Below are positions 25,082-37,613 of a stretch of DNA of 64,000 nt, one piece after another. Source of the DNA: Cryobacterium sinapicolor. GTDB taxonomy: Bacteria > Actinomycetota > Actinomycetes > Actinomycetales > Microbacteriaceae. The notes under the pieces were generated by a model. That model made no database searches and had not been told where the DNA came from. It worked only from the letters and a program-made list of their open reading frames with translations. Within the stretch, counting starts at the first letter, position 1. Every line of letters starts with the position of its first letter. A program made the translations under genes and the position numbers. Where the stretch lies: assembly GCF_004403465.1 (NCBI RefSeq), contig NZ_SOGQ01000055.1, positions 52,746-116,745 on the forward strand, given 5' to 3'.

Positions 25082-26032
25082 ATGATTGCGCGCGCACCAT
25101 TCTTTGTTCGCAATCGGGTCGACGGCACCGACGGGGCTCTCGCCGGCCGGGCCGACGGCGCGGGCATCCGTGACACGGTCACGCGGTACTATTCGCTGAC
25201 CAAGCCTGGTGTGCTGTACGGCAACGCCCTGACGGCCGCGGCCGGCTTCCTGCTCGCGGCCCGAGGTCAAGTCGACCTCGCCTTGTTCGCGGCGCTGTGC
25301 GTGGGAACCACACTCGTGATCGCCTCGGCCACCGTGCTCAACAATGTGCTCGACCGTGATATCGACACGGTCATGGAACGCACCAAGAAGCGTGCCACCG
25401 TGACCGGCCGCATCGGCGTGCGCAACGCGGTGATCTTCTCGAGCCTGATGTTCGTCCTCGGCATGGCCATCCTGATCGCCTGGACGAACTGGCTCGTCGT
25501 CGCCGTCGGACTGGGCGGGTTCCTCGTCTATGTGGTGCTCTACGGCATGCTGTCCAAGCGCATGTCGATCCACGGCACCCTGGTCGGAAGCGTCTCGGGC
25601 GCCGCGCCCATCCTGGCCGGTTACGTCGCCGTCACCGGCGCGGTCGACATCGGGGCCGTGCTCGCCTTCCTGGCCGTGTTCCTCTGGCAGATGCCCGAGT
25701 TCTACTCCATCGCCATCTACCGCCACGACGAGTACGCCCGCGCGGGCGTGCCCGTCATCTCCGTGGTGCGCGGCATCCCGAACACCACGGTGCAGATCCT
25801 CGTCTACACGGTGGGATTCGTCGTATCGACCCTGCTCCTGTCGGTGTTCGGCTACGTGGGCTACGTCTACACGGCGGTCATGGGCGTGCTCGGCGCCTAC
25901 TGGATCTGGCTCGGCCTCGTCGGCCTGCGCGCCACCGATCCCTCCGCCTGGGCCAGACGGATGTTCCGCTACTCCCTGGTCATGATCCTGGTCTACTGCG
26001 TGATGATCTCGGTCGGGCCGATCCTGCCCTGA
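25082..26032 (+). CDS. ctaB: Protoheme IX farnesyltransferase (heme o synthase)
   Basis: UbiA-superfamily membrane prenyltransferase that adds a farnesyl group to heme b for cytochrome oxidase. The 316-residue protein has about nine membrane segments. It contains the prenyl-diphosphate motif NNVLDRDID (87-95) followed by TVMERTKKRATVTG, and the second Asp-rich loop FYSIAIYRHDEYARAGVP. The start is uncertain: ATG at 25082 gives a normal length, while GTG at 24986 and ATG at 25040 are in frame. A TATGAT at 25038-25043 could be a -10 box, which favours 25082. No other cytochrome oxidase gene is nearby. Confidence 0.9.
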   Translation: MIARAPFFVRNRVDGTDGALAGRADGAGIRDTVTRYYSLTKPGVLYGNALTAAAGFLLAARGQVDLALFAALCVGTTLVIASATVLNNVLDRDIDTVMERTKKRATVTGRIGVRNAVIFSSLMFVLGMAILIAWTNWLVVAVGLGGFLVYVVLYGMLSKRMSIHGTLVGSVSGAAPILAGYVAVTGAVDIGAVLAFLAVFLWQMPEFYSIAIYRHDEYARAGVPVISVVRGIPNTTVQILVYTVGFVVSTLLLSVFGYVGYVYTAVMGVLGAYWIWLGLVGLRATDPSAWARRMFRYSLVMILVYCVMISVGPILP

Positions 26033-26105
26033 TCCTGCCCTGATCCTGTCCCGGTCCGGCCTCGGTCCGGCCTCGGTCCTGTCCCGGTCCGCCCTGGCCC
26101 GGCCC
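26033..26105. repeat. Short degenerate tandem repeats between ctaB and aroQ
   Basis: A C/G-rich stretch made of reiterated CCTGATCCTG and CGGTCCGGCCT-like units follows directly after the ctaB stop. It holds no gene and looks like slippage-generated sequence. Confidence 0.6.
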
Positions 26106-26141
26106 GGGCGGTGGGCGCCCGCCGGTGGGCACGCACTCCCT

Positions 26142-26154
26142 TAGGCTGTGTGCA
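26142..26154 (+). promoter_or_regulatory. Candidate -10 box for a leaderless aroQ mRNA
   Basis: TAGGCT (26142-26147) ends six bases before the aroQ ATG, the spacing that puts transcription start on the start codon. There is no ribosome binding site. Confidence 0.5.
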
Positions 26155-26603
26155 TGAGTACAGTCCTCGTTCTGAACGGCCCGAACCTGGGGCGGCTCGG
26201 CAGCCGCGAACCCGACGTCTACGGCTCGGCCGACCTCGACCAGTTGCGTTCAACGCTGGCGCAGGCCGCCCCGGCTGGGATGACGGTCGACGTGCGCCAG
26301 ACGGATGACGAGGCCGAACTCATCCACTGGTTGTACGAGGCCGTCGACGAGCGCATCCCGGTCATCCTGAACCCGGCGGCGTTCACGCACTACAGCTACG
26401 CGCTTCGGGATGCCGCCGCTCTCGTGACCAAGGCCGGTGTCACCCTGGTCGAGGTGCACCTGTCCAACCCGCACGCCCGGGAGACGTTCCGGCACACGAG
26501 CGTCGTCAGCGCCGTGGCCACCGGAGTGATCGCCGGCTTCGGCTTCGACTCCTACCGCCTGGCCCTGGACTTCATCGCCCGATCGGTGCCGCGGGTCTCC
26601 TGA
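26154..26603 (+). CDS. aroQ: Type II 3-dehydroquinate dehydratase
   Basis: Dehydrates 3-dehydroquinate to 3-dehydroshikimate by the type II mechanism. The 149-residue protein carries LNGPNLGRLGSREPDVYG with the catalytic Tyr, NPAAFTHYSYALRDA, and VEVHLSNPHARETFRHTSVVS with the catalytic His. It completes the shikimate steps set upstream (aroE, C, K, B) but is separated from aroB by a 7.2-kb block. efp follows 112 bases downstream. Confidence 0.96.
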   Translation: MSTVLVLNGPNLGRLGSREPDVYGSADLDQLRSTLAQAAPAGMTVDVRQTDDEAELIHWLYEAVDERIPVILNPAAFTHYSYALRDAAALVTKAGVTLVEVHLSNPHARETFRHTSVVSAVATGVIAGFGFDSYRLALDFIARSVPRVS

Positions 26604-26623
26604 CCGGCCTGCTCCCCGCGCCT

Positions 26624-26653
26624 TTGGTGCACGGGCTGCGGGGCAACTACACT
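26624..26653 (+). promoter_or_regulatory. Candidate promoter of efp-nusB
   Basis: TTGGTG (26624-26629) and TACACT (26648-26653), 18 bases apart, fit a housekeeping sigma-type promoter. The predicted leader before the efp ATG is about 55 nucleotides. Confidence 0.4.
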
Positions 26654-26715
26654 CGTTCAAGGCCGATTCGGCCGCGCACCTTCCTAATTGAACCAAGTGA
26701 ACGGAACACCTTTTC

Positions 26716-27276
26716 ATGGCATCAACCGCCGATATCCGAAATGGCGTCGTACTCAACATCGATGGCCAGCTGTGGGCAGTCACCGATTTCCAGCACGTCA
26801 AGCCGGGCAAGGGCGGCGCCTTCGTCCGCACCAAGCTGAAGAACGTCGTGACGGGCAAGACCGTCGACCGCACCTTCAACGCGGGCGCGAAGATCGAAAC
26901 CGAGAACGTCGACCGGCAGGACTTCCAGTACCTGTACGCCGACGGTGACTCCTACGTCTTCATGGACGTGTCCGATTTCGATCAGCTGCACGTGCCGGCG
27001 GTCGTCGTGGGCGATGCGGTCAACTTCATGCTCGAGAACCAGAACGTGACGATCGCCCTGCACAACGGCAACCCGCTCTACGTCGAGCTGCCGGCATCCG
27101 TCGTGCTCGAGATCACGTACACCGAGCCGGGCCTCCAGGGTGACCGGTCGACGGGCGGCACCAAGCCGGCCACCGTCGAAACGGGCTTCCAGATCCAGGT
27201 TCCGCTGTTCCTCGAGCAGGGCACCCGCGTCAAGGTCGACACCCGCACCGGGGACTACCTGGGCCGCGTCAACTAG
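26716..27276 (+). CDS. efp: Elongation factor P
   Basis: Relieves ribosome stalling at polyproline stretches. The 186-residue protein has the three beta-barrel domain layout, with the loop [14 protein letters not shown] placing the ribosome-facing Lys at residue 32. The conserved C-terminal segment [29 protein letters not shown] is intact. The nusB GTG overlaps its last base, so the pair is coupled. Confidence 0.97.
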   Translation: MASTADIRNGVVLNIDGQLWAVTDFQHVKPGKGGAFVRTKLKNVVTGKTVDRTFNAGAKIETENVDRQDFQYLYADGDSYVFMDVSDFDQLHVPAVVVGDAVNFMLENQNVTIALHNGNPLYVELPASVVLEITYTEPGLQGDRSTGGTKPATVETGFQIQVPLFLEQGTRVKVDTRTGDYLGRVN

Positions 27277-27695
27277 TGAGCGCTCGGACCAAGGCGCGCA
27301 AGCGCGCGATCGACATCCTGTACGCCGCCGACGTGCGGCAGAGCACCATCCCGGAGTCGCTCGCCCTCGAGGCGCAGCGCGCCGCGAGCGAGCCGGCCCG
27401 GACGGCCTCATGGCTCTACGCCCGGGACATCATCGACGGCGTGGTCGACCACCGCGAGGAGATCGACGAGCTCATCGAGACGTACTCGCAGGGCTGGACA
27501 CTGGCGCGCATGCCCATCGTCGACCGCGCCATCCTGCGCATCGGCATCTGGGAGATCCTCTTCAACGACGCTGTTCCGCACGCCGTCGCCATCGACGAGG
27601 CGGTCGAGGCCGCCAAGATCCTGTCGACGGATGACTCGGCCGGCTTCGTGAACGGACTCCTCGGGCGCATCGCCCAAACCGCACCATCCGCGTAG
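27276..27695 (+). CDS. nusB: Transcription antitermination factor NusB
   Basis: Binds boxA RNA with NusE (S10) for rRNA antitermination. The 139-residue all-helical protein contains RKRAIDILYAADVR near the N-terminus, IVDRAILRIGIWEIL, and the C-terminal EAVEAAKILSTDDSAGFVNGLLGRI signature. It starts with GTG sharing a base with the efp stop. pyrR follows about 1.1 kb later, after one membrane protein. Confidence 0.96.
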   Translation: MSARTKARKRAIDILYAADVRQSTIPESLALEAQRAASEPARTASWLYARDIIDGVVDHREEIDELIETYSQGWTLARMPIVDRAILRIGIWEILFNDAVPHAVAIDEAVEAAKILSTDDSAGFVNGLLGRIAQTAPSA

Positions 27696-27717
27696 TCCGT
27701 TCTGCCAGGGGGAACGT

Positions 27718-28707
27718 ATGACCAGCACCGAGCCCGAACCGACCCGCGCCCCGGAGCCGTATTCGCCGGCCTACGGGCACCCGCCGTTCCCGGCGGCGCC
27801 GAAGACGAACACCCTGGCGATCATCTCGCTGGTGTCCGCCTTCTTCGTCTCCCTGGTCGCCGTGATCACCGGGCACCTCGCCCTCGGGCAGATCAGACGC
27901 ACGAATGAAGGCGGCCGGGGGCTGGCGATCGCCGGGCTCGTGCTCGGCTATGTGGGCGTCGTGACCACCACCCTCGCGATCGTGCTGGCCGTCGTCTTCG
28001 CGGCGACGGTGATCCCCCTGATCCTGTCGGTTGTGGGCGGCAACGCGGCCGGCCTGCCGTCCCTCTCCGCCACGAACGAGCCCGAGACGGACGAGCCGAC
28101 CGGGGATGCGCCGCAGCAGGCCCTGCCCACCGGAACCGTCGGCGCGGCCCATTTCGACGACGGCTACCTCTCGGTCGGCACCGGAGCCCAGGTCGTCGAC
28201 GTCTATTTCGACCCGATGTGCCCCTACTGCCGCCAGTTCGAGGAAACGAACGGTGGGCAACTGGCCGCCCTCGTCACCGACGGGAGTATCACCCTGCGGC
28301 TGCACTCGCTCACCTTCCTCGACCGGGTGTCGCAGGGAACGGCCTACTCGACCCGGGCATCCGCCGCGCTGACCTGCCAGGCCACCCTCAACCCGGAGCG
28401 CCTGCTCGCCTACCAGGCTGCCCTCTTCGCCAACCAACCGGCCGAGGACACCGCCGGTCGGAGCGACGCCGAACTCGCCGGCCTCGTCGAGAGCCCCGCC
28501 GATATCAGTGCGTGCCTCGCGGCCGGTGAGTACCAGGGCTGGTCTCAGGCGAACACCGAACAGGCCTTGAACGGCCCGATCGAGGATGCCGACATCACTC
28601 GGATCCAGGGCACGCCGACCGTGCTCGTGAACGGCAGCGTCTACGCCGGCGGGCTGACCGACCCGGTCGAGTTCCGGGACTTCCTCACGGCCGGCTCAGT
28701 CGGCTGA
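27718..28707 (+). CDS. DUF4190 plus thioredoxin-fold (DsbA-like) membrane protein
   Basis: 329 residues in two parts. The N-terminal half has a Pro-rich cytoplasmic start and two membrane helices, with GHLALGQIRRTNEGGRGLAIAGLVLGY between them, typical of DUF4190. The C-terminal half (from about residue 140) is a DsbA/DsbG-like thioredoxin domain with active-site CPYC (168-171) and the cis-Pro segment GTPTVLVNG. It probably faces outside and takes part in thiol-disulfide exchange. A second cysteine pair (TCQ and ACL) may be regulatory or structural. GGGGGAA precedes the ATG. It is not coupled to nusB. Confidence 0.88.
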   Translation: MTSTEPEPTRAPEPYSPAYGHPPFPAAPKTNTLAIISLVSAFFVSLVAVITGHLALGQIRRTNEGGRGLAIAGLVLGYVGVVTTTLAIVLAVVFAATVIPLILSVVGGNAAGLPSLSATNEPETDEPTGDAPQQALPTGTVGAAHFDDGYLSVGTGAQVVDVYFDPMCPYCRQFEETNGGQLAALVTDGSITLRLHSLTFLDRVSQGTAYSTRASAALTCQATLNPERLLAYQAALFANQPAEDTAGRSDAELAGLVESPADISACLAAGEYQGWSQANTEQALNGPIEDADITRIQGTPTVLVNGSVYAGGLTDPVEFRDFLTAGSVG

Positions 28708-28766
28708 GTCGTTCCGTCGGCCGGGCTTCCGGGCCAGGTCAGGCTCGGGGGAGCCCTGCCAGGTGC

Positions 28767-28772
28767 TAGAGT
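28767..28772 (+). promoter_or_regulatory. Candidate -10 box of the pyr operon
   Basis: TAGAGT fits TANNNT and would start transcription near 28779, leaving a leader of about 55 nucleotides that contains the PyrR hairpin. No good -35 box is visible. Confidence 0.35.
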
Positions 28773-28788
28773 GAAGTCCGGAAATGAC

Positions 28789-28825
28789 ATCCTTTAACAA
28801 CCGTCCGGTGAGGCGGGGAAGGAGG
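28789..28825 (+). promoter_or_regulatory. PyrR-binding RNA hairpin overlapping the pyrR ribosome binding site
   Basis: TCCTT (28790-28794) pairs with AAGGA (28819-28823), and CCG (28801-28803) pairs with CGG (28814-28816). These enclose a loop CCGGTGAGG that matches the conserved PyrR recognition loop (CCnGnGAGG). The lower stem contains the AAGGAGG ribosome binding site of pyrR. PyrR bound with UMP would stabilise the hairpin and block translation, the mode described for mycobacterial pyr operons. The structure is seen; regulation here is inference from the family. Confidence 0.8.
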
Positions 28826-28833
28826 TCGGGTTG

Positions 28834-29415
28834 ATGGCACGCACCGTGTTGAACCAGGCTGATATTGCTCGAGCGTTGATTCGGATCTCCCACGAGATCC
28901 TGGAGTCCAATCGAGGCGCCGAGAACCTCGTGATCCTTGGCATCCCCACCCGCGGGGTCGTTTTGGCCCGCCGCATCGCCGAGGCCATCGCGCGCATCGA
29001 GCCCACCGCGACGGATGTCCGGGTCGGCTCCCTCGACGTCACCATGTACCGCGACGACCTCGGCCACACCCGCACCCGCACACCGTCCCGCACCCTGGTG
29101 CCCGGCAGCATCGACGGCGTCACGGTCGTGCTCGTCGACGACGTGCTCTACTCGGGCCGCACCATCCGCGCCGCCCTGGACGCCCTCGGCGACCACGGGC
29201 GGCCGAAAATCGTGCGCCTGGCGGTCCTCGTGGACCGCGGCCACCGTGAACTGCCGATCCGGGCCGACTTCGTGGGCAAGAACCTGCCGAGCTCGACCGC
29301 AGAACGCATCAACCTGCACCTGCTCGAGGTCGACGGGGACGAATTCGTCAGCATCGACGGCGGGCCTGTCGACGGCGGGCCTGTCGACGGCGGAGACACG
29401 GAGGGCGCGTCATGA
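28834..29415 (+). CDS. pyrR: Bifunctional pyr operon regulator / uracil phosphoribosyltransferase PyrR
   Basis: Senses UMP and represses the operon by RNA binding; many homologues also have uracil phosphoribosyltransferase activity. The 193-residue protein contains the PRPP motif [21 protein letters not shown] and the RNA-binding region near [11 protein letters not shown]. The ATG at 28834 lies 8 bases after GGAGG. The C-terminus ends in a [13 protein letters not shown] repeat, encoded by a 15-bp tandem DNA repeat beyond the family fold. The stop overlaps pyrB (ATGA). Confidence 0.96.
   Translation: MARTVLNQADIARALIRISHEILESNRGAENLVILGIPTRGVVLARRIAEAIARIEPTATDVRVGSLDVTMYRDDLGHTRTRTPSRTLVPGSIDGVTVVLVDDVLYSGRTIRAALDALGDHGRPKIVRLAVLVDRGHRELPIRADFVGKNLPSSTAERINLHLLEVDGDEFVSIDGGPVDGGPVDGGDTEGAS
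29354..29393. repeat. 15-bp tandem repeat at the 3' end of pyrR
   Basis: Two full copies and a partial third of TCGACGGCGGGCCTG, starting at 29354, 29369 and 29384, encode the DGGPV repeats of the PyrR tail. They probably arose by slippage. Confidence 0.8.
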
Positions 29416-30362
29416 GGCACCTCCTGTCGACCAAGGGCATGAGCCGCGACGAGGCGATCCTGCTGCTCGACATCGCCGAGGACATGGCGGATGTCGCCGA
29501 CCGTGAGGTGAAGAAGCTCCCCACCCTGCGTGGCAAGACCGTGGTCAACCTGTTCTTCGAGGACTCGACCCGCACCCGGATCTCCTTCGAGGCCGCCGCG
29601 AAGCGGCTCAGCGCCGACGTGATCAACTTCAGTGCCAAGGGCTCGAGCGTGTCCAAGGGCGAAAGCCTCAAGGACACCGCCCAGACCCTCGCCGCGATGG
29701 GCGCCGACGGGGTCGTCATCCGGCACCCGGCCTCCGGCGCCCCGCACGTGCTCGCCGAGAGCGGCTGGATCGACGCGGGCATCATCAACGCGGGCGACGG
29801 CACCCACGAGCATCCGACCCAGGCCCTGTTGGACGCGTTCACCATCCGTCGCCGCCTGCACGGGGGTGCTGCGCGCGGCAAGGGCCTGGACGGGGTCACG
29901 GTCACCATCGTCGGTGACATCCTGCACTCGCGGGTGGCCCGCTCGAACCTGTGGCTGCTCACCACGCTCGGGGCGCACGTGAGCCTGGTCGCTCCGCCCA
30001 CCCTGCTGCCGATGGACATGAGCGGCTGGCCGGCCGAGTCCGGCTTCGACCTGGACGCGGCCATCGACGCCGGACCCGACGTGGTGATGATGCTGCGCAT
30101 CCAGCAGGAACGAATGAACGCCGCCTTCTTCCCGAACAGCCGCGAGTACTCGCGCCGTTGGGGGCTGGACGACGAGCGGTTCGGTCGCCTGGCCCGGACT
30201 ACCATTGTGATGCACCCCGGCCCCATGAATCGCGGCCTGGAAATATCTTCAGCGGCGGCCGATTCGGCCGGTTCAACCGTGCGCGAACAGGTCGCCAACG
30301 GAGTTTCAGTGCGGATGGCGGCACTGTACCTGCTGCTGTCCGGCGATCGGGAGGAGTCATAG
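29412..30362 (+). CDS. pyrB: Aspartate carbamoyltransferase catalytic subunit
   Basis: Condenses carbamoyl phosphate with aspartate to carbamoyl aspartate. The 316-residue protein has the carbamoyl-phosphate motif STRTR (52-56), SKGES (81-85) contributed across the trimer interface, [16 protein letters not shown], and the aspartate-loop region [10 protein letters not shown]. No pyrI regulatory subunit is present, as usual in actinobacteria. It overlaps pyrR by 4 bases and abuts pyrC. Confidence 0.97.
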   Translation: MRHLLSTKGMSRDEAILLLDIAEDMADVADREVKKLPTLRGKTVVNLFFEDSTRTRISFEAAAKRLSADVINFSAKGSSVSKGESLKDTAQTLAAMGADGVVIRHPASGAPHVLAESGWIDAGIINAGDGTHEHPTQALLDAFTIRRRLHGGAARGKGLDGVTVTIVGDILHSRVARSNLWLLTTLGAHVSLVAPPTLLPMDMSGWPAESGFDLDAAIDAGPDVVMMLRIQQERMNAAFFPNSREYSRRWGLDDERFGRLARTTIVMHPGPMNRGLEISSAAADSAGSTVREQVANGVSVRMAALYLLLSGDREES

Positions 30363-31712
30363 ATGTCCAGCGACACCGCTGCCAGCACGCCGTATCTGAT
30401 CCGGGGCGCGACGCTCGCGGACGGCACCCGCACCGACTTCGTCCTCGCCGACGGCCGGATCGCGGAAATCGGCTCCGGCCTCTCCCGCGCCGGGGCGAGC
30501 ATCGTCGACGCGGCCGGTCTGATCATCCTGCCCGGCCTGGTCGACCTGCACACGCACCTGCGCGAGCCGGGCTTCGAACAGAGCGAGACCATCCTGACCG
30601 GCAGCCAGGCGGCGGCCGTCGGCGGCTTCACCAGCGTGTTCGCGATGGCCAACACCTCACCGGTTCAGGACACCGCCGGCGTCGTCGACCAGGTGCTCGC
30701 CCTCGGTGAGCGGGCCGGTTACGTCACCGTGCAGCCGATCGGCGCCGTCACGGTCGGACTCGCGGGGGAGCGCCTGGCCGAGCTGGGCGCCATGGCCACC
30801 AGCCGCGCCCGGGTTCGGGTCTTCTCCGACGACGGTTTCTGCGTCTCCGACCCGCTGCTGATGCGCCGGGCCCTCGAGTACGTCAAGGCGTTCGACGGCG
30901 TCGTCGCCCAGCACTCCCAGGAACCGCGCCTGACCGAGAAGGCCCAGATGAACGAGGGTGCCCTTTCCAGCGAGCTGGGGATGGTCGGCTGGCCCGCAGT
31001 GGCCGAAGAGTCGATCATCGCCCGCGACGTGCTGCTGGCCGAGCACGTCGGGTCCCGCCTGCACGTCTGCCACGTGTCGACGGCCGGCTCGGTCGACGTC
31101 ATCCGCTGGGCCAAGGCCCGCGGCATCCAGGTGACCGCCGAGGCCACCCCGCACCACCTGCTGCTCACCGAAGACCTGGTCGTCGGTTACGACGCCCGGT
31201 TCAAGGTCAACCCGCCGCTGCGCCGCCGCGAAGACGTCGAAGCCCTGCGCGCCGGCCTGGCCGACGGCACCATCGACATCGTCGCCACGGACCACGCCCC
31301 GCACCCGGTCGAGGCGAAGGAGTGCGAATGGGACGCCGCTGCGAACGGCATGGTCGGCCTCGAAACCGCCCTCTCCGTGGTGCATTCGGCCGTCGTCGAC
31401 ACCGGACTGCTGGATTGGACGGACATCGCGCGCGTGCTCTCCAGCACCCCGGCGAGGATCGGCCGGCTCTCCGGCCAGGGGCAGGGTCTGCTCGTCGGGG
31501 CACCCGCCGAGCTCACCCTCTATGACCCGGCCGCGAGCCGCGTCTTCGGGCGCGGCAATCTGGCAGGCAAGAGCGCCAACTCGCCCTATCTGGCGATGAC
31601 CCTGCCGGGCCGGGTGGTGGCCACGTTCCACCGGGGCTACGCCACGGTGCTGGACGGAGCGCTGCGGCCCGCCGACGAGATCTCGGCACTCGGGGGGCGC
31701 ACCGATGGCTAG
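30363..31712 (+). CDS. pyrC: Dihydroorotase
   Basis: Zinc amidohydrolase closing carbamoyl aspartate to dihydroorotate. The 449-residue class I type contains the metal motif DLHTHLREPG, HSQEPRLTEKAQ, CHVSTAGSVDVIRWAK, and ATDHAPHP with the catalytic Asp. The ATG directly follows the pyrB stop, and its last 8 bases overlap the next gene. Confidence 0.97.
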   Translation: MSSDTAASTPYLIRGATLADGTRTDFVLADGRIAEIGSGLSRAGASIVDAAGLIILPGLVDLHTHLREPGFEQSETILTGSQAAAVGGFTSVFAMANTSPVQDTAGVVDQVLALGERAGYVTVQPIGAVTVGLAGERLAELGAMATSRARVRVFSDDGFCVSDPLLMRRALEYVKAFDGVVAQHSQEPRLTEKAQMNEGALSSELGMVGWPAVAEESIIARDVLLAEHVGSRLHVCHVSTAGSVDVIRWAKARGIQVTAEATPHHLLLTEDLVVGYDARFKVNPPLRRREDVEALRAGLADGTIDIVATDHAPHPVEAKECEWDAAANGMVGLETALSVVHSAVVDTGLLDWTDIARVLSSTPARIGRLSGQGQGLLVGAPAELTLYDPAASRVFGRGNLAGKSANSPYLAMTLPGRVVATFHRGYATVLDGALRPADEISALGGRTDG

Positions 31713-32238
31713 GACCCTCGCCACCGTCATCACCGTCGCCGTGCTGCTCGGCCTGCTCGGCCTCATGCTGCGCAGCTGGCGGCGTCGCAGCCGCCGGGAT
31801 GCCGCCCTGCCGGCCGGCTACCCGCTACCGGTCGACGCCGCACTGGAGCTGGCCTCCGTCGCGGTGCTCTACGTCGCAACGACCCTGCGCGCCCGGCCGC
31901 TGGAACGCTTGAACATCCCCGGACTGGGTTTCCGCGCCCGGGCTCGCCTGACCATCACCGAGGCCGGTGTGATCCTCGCCCTGGCCGGCGAGGAGGCGGT
32001 GTTCATCCCGGCCTCGGCCATCGCCGTGCTGGAAGACGCCACGGTCGCGATCGACCGCGTCGTGGAGACCGACGGTCTGCTGCTGCTCGGCTGGCGGCTG
32101 CCCGGCGTCGACGGCCAGGTCGTCGACAGCTACTTCCGCATTCTTGACCCATCCGACCGCGTCAGTGTGAACGACGTCATCCGAACCATTGCGGCCGACG
32201 CCCTGCGCCCGGCCGCGCATGATGAAAGCGAGGCGTAG
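31705..32238 (+). CDS. PH-like-domain membrane protein of the pyr operon
   Basis: 177 residues. One N-terminal membrane helix (about 4-22) is followed by an Arg-rich stop-transfer and a soluble domain rich in beta strands ([42 protein letters not shown]), resembling the PH-like domain proteins found between pyrC and carA in actinobacteria. The start overlaps pyrC by 8 bases, and carA begins one base after its stop, so expression is tied to the operon. Its role is unknown; the strict position hints at a link to pyrimidine metabolism or transport. Confidence 0.85.
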   Translation: MARTLATVITVAVLLGLLGLMLRSWRRRSRRDAALPAGYPLPVDAALELASVAVLYVATTLRARPLERLNIPGLGFRARARLTITEAGVILALAGEEAVFIPASAIAVLEDATVAIDRVVETDGLLLLGWRLPGVDGQVVDSYFRILDPSDRVSVNDVIRTIAADALRPAAHDESEA

Positions 32239-32239
32239 C

Positions 32240-33414
32240 GTGAGCAACGCAACGACCCCCGACCGACCGAATCCCGCTGTGCTCGTGCTGGAAGACGGCC
32301 GCCGTTACGAAGGACGTGCCTACGGCAGTGTGGGACAGACCCTCGGCGAAATCGTCTTCGCCACCGGCATGACCGGCTACCAGGAGACCCTCACCGACCC
32401 GTCCTACGCCGGTCAGGTCGTGCTGATGACGGCACCGCACATCGGCAACACGGGTGCCAACGACGAGGACATGGAATCCCGCCGCATCTGGGTGTCCGGC
32501 TTCGTCGTGCGGGAGCCCGCCCGCATCGCCTCCAACTTCCGGTCCACCCGCAGCCTCGACGACGACCTTGAGAACGGGGGAGTCGTCGGGATCAGCGGCA
32601 TCGACACCCGTGCGATCACCCGCCACATCCGCTCGGCCGGCGCCATGAGGAGCGGAATCTTCTCCGGCGACCGCTTCACCCTCTCTGACGGTGAGCAGCT
32701 GGAGCTGGTGCGCTCCGGCGCCGGCATGCGCGGACGCAACCTGTCCGATGAGGTGTCCACGGTCGAACCGTTCTCGATCCCCGCGCAGGGCGAGCGCATC
32801 GGCTCCGTCGCGGTGCTGGACCTCGGGGTCAAGACCTCCACGCTCAATCATTTGGCCGCGCGCGGCTTCGAGGTGCTGGTGCTGCCGCAGTCGGTCACCG
32901 CCGAGCACGTGCTGTCTCTGAACCCGTCGGCCCTGTTCTTCTCCAACGGCCCCGGCGACCCGGCCGCCTCCGACCTGCACGTGGACCTGCTGCAGGCGGT
33001 GCTGCGGGCCGGCCTGCCGTACTTCGGCATCTGCTTCGGAAACCAGCTGCTCGGCCGGGCACTCGGCTTCCGCACCTACAAGCTGCCCTTCGGGCACCGG
33101 GGCATCAACCAGCCCGTGCTCGACAAGACCACCGGCCGGGTGGAGATCACCTCGCAGAACCACGGGTTCGCCGTGGACATGCCCATCGAGGGTGTGCACG
33201 AGTCACGGACCGGCTTCGGCCGGGTGGAAGTGAGCCATTACAGCCTCAACGACCAGGTGGTCGAGGGCATCCGCTGCCTCGACATCCCCGCCTTCTCGGT
33301 GCAGTACCACCCGGAGTCTGCGGCCGGCCCGCACGACGCCGAGTACCTTTTCGATCGGTTCAGGGATGTGGTGGTCGCCAATCGAGCGGCTGCCGGAGCA
33401 GGAGACGCCAAGTA

Positions 33415-33415
<1 letters not shown>
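32240..33415 (+). CDS. carA: Carbamoyl-phosphate synthase small subunit
   Basis: Glutaminase subunit that feeds ammonia to CarB. In the 391-residue protein, the N-terminal CPSase small-chain domain contains [15 protein letters not shown]. The class I amidotransferase domain has [10 protein letters not shown] with nucleophile Cys 265, and [12 protein letters not shown] carries the His/Glu of the triad. The GTG at 32240 is chosen because the conserved region begins soon after; ATG at 32219 and 32222 are in frame. The stop overlaps carB (TAATG). Confidence 0.96.
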
Positions 33416-36698
<3,283 letters not shown>

Positions 36699-36702
<4 letters not shown>

Positions 36703-37613
36703 GCGTCGCGCACGACCCGGACGGGTCGCCCGCTCCAGCCGGCCCGGCGGCATCGGGCGCCTTCGGCGACCGGCTGGAGAAGACCTTCTCGGTCCACGGA
36801 CAGGTCTGCGTCGGTATCGACCCGCATGCCTGGCTCCTCACCGAGTGGGGTCTGCCGGACACGGCCGCCGGTGCGGAGGCCTTCGGCCGCCAGGTCGTGG
36901 CCGCCGCCGCCGGCCAGGTCGGCCTGGTGAAGCCCCAGGTGGCCTTCTACGAGCGTTTCGGCTCCGCCGGGTACGTCGCCCTGGAACGGGTGCTGGCCGA
37001 CGCCCGGGCGGCCGGGCTCCTCACCATCGCGGACGTCAAACGCGGTGACCTCGGCACCAGCGTGGAGGCCTACGGCCAGGCCTGGCTGGGCGAGGGGGCT
37101 CCCCTCGAGGTCGACGCCATCACCGTGAACGCCTATATGGGTGTCGGCTCGCTGGAACCGGTGTTCACCCTCGCCGCCGAGACCGGCAAGGGGGTGTTCG
37201 TACTGGCCGCCACGTCGAACCCCGAGGCGGCGGAGCTCCAACGCGCCGTGATCACCGAAGGGGAGCAGGCCGGCCAGACCGTCGCCCGGTCGGTCTTCGA
37301 CGCCGCCGGCGAGCGGAATGCCCGGTCCGGTGCCTCCTCGATCGGCTCGGTCGGGGTGGTGCTCGGCGCCACGCTGGACCTGGCTACTTTCGGTCTGGAC
37401 CTCTCGAAGGCACCCACCCGGGGACTCACCCCCATACTCGCGCCCGGCTTCGGCCACCAGGGGGCGAAAGTGGCGGAACTGAGGAACTTGTACGGGGGGT
37501 ACGCTCAAGGCGTTATCGTGAGTGAATCGCGCAGCATGCTAGCGGTCGGCCCCGACCGAATCAAACAAGCGATTGCGCGCCGAGTAGTTGAAGCAGGAGC
37601 TGCCCGTGGCTGA
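36699..37613 (+). CDS. pyrF: Orotidine 5'-phosphate decarboxylase
   Basis: Final step to UMP. The 304-residue protein is of the longer actinobacterial PyrF type, with GIDPHAWLL near the N-terminus, the catalytic [12 protein letters not shown], the TVNAYMG segment and the phosphate-binding APGFGHQGA. It starts with GTG overlapping the carB stop (GTGA). Its end overlaps the mIHF-Gmk start by 8 bases, so guanylate kinase is likely translated from the same mRNA. Confidence 0.95.
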
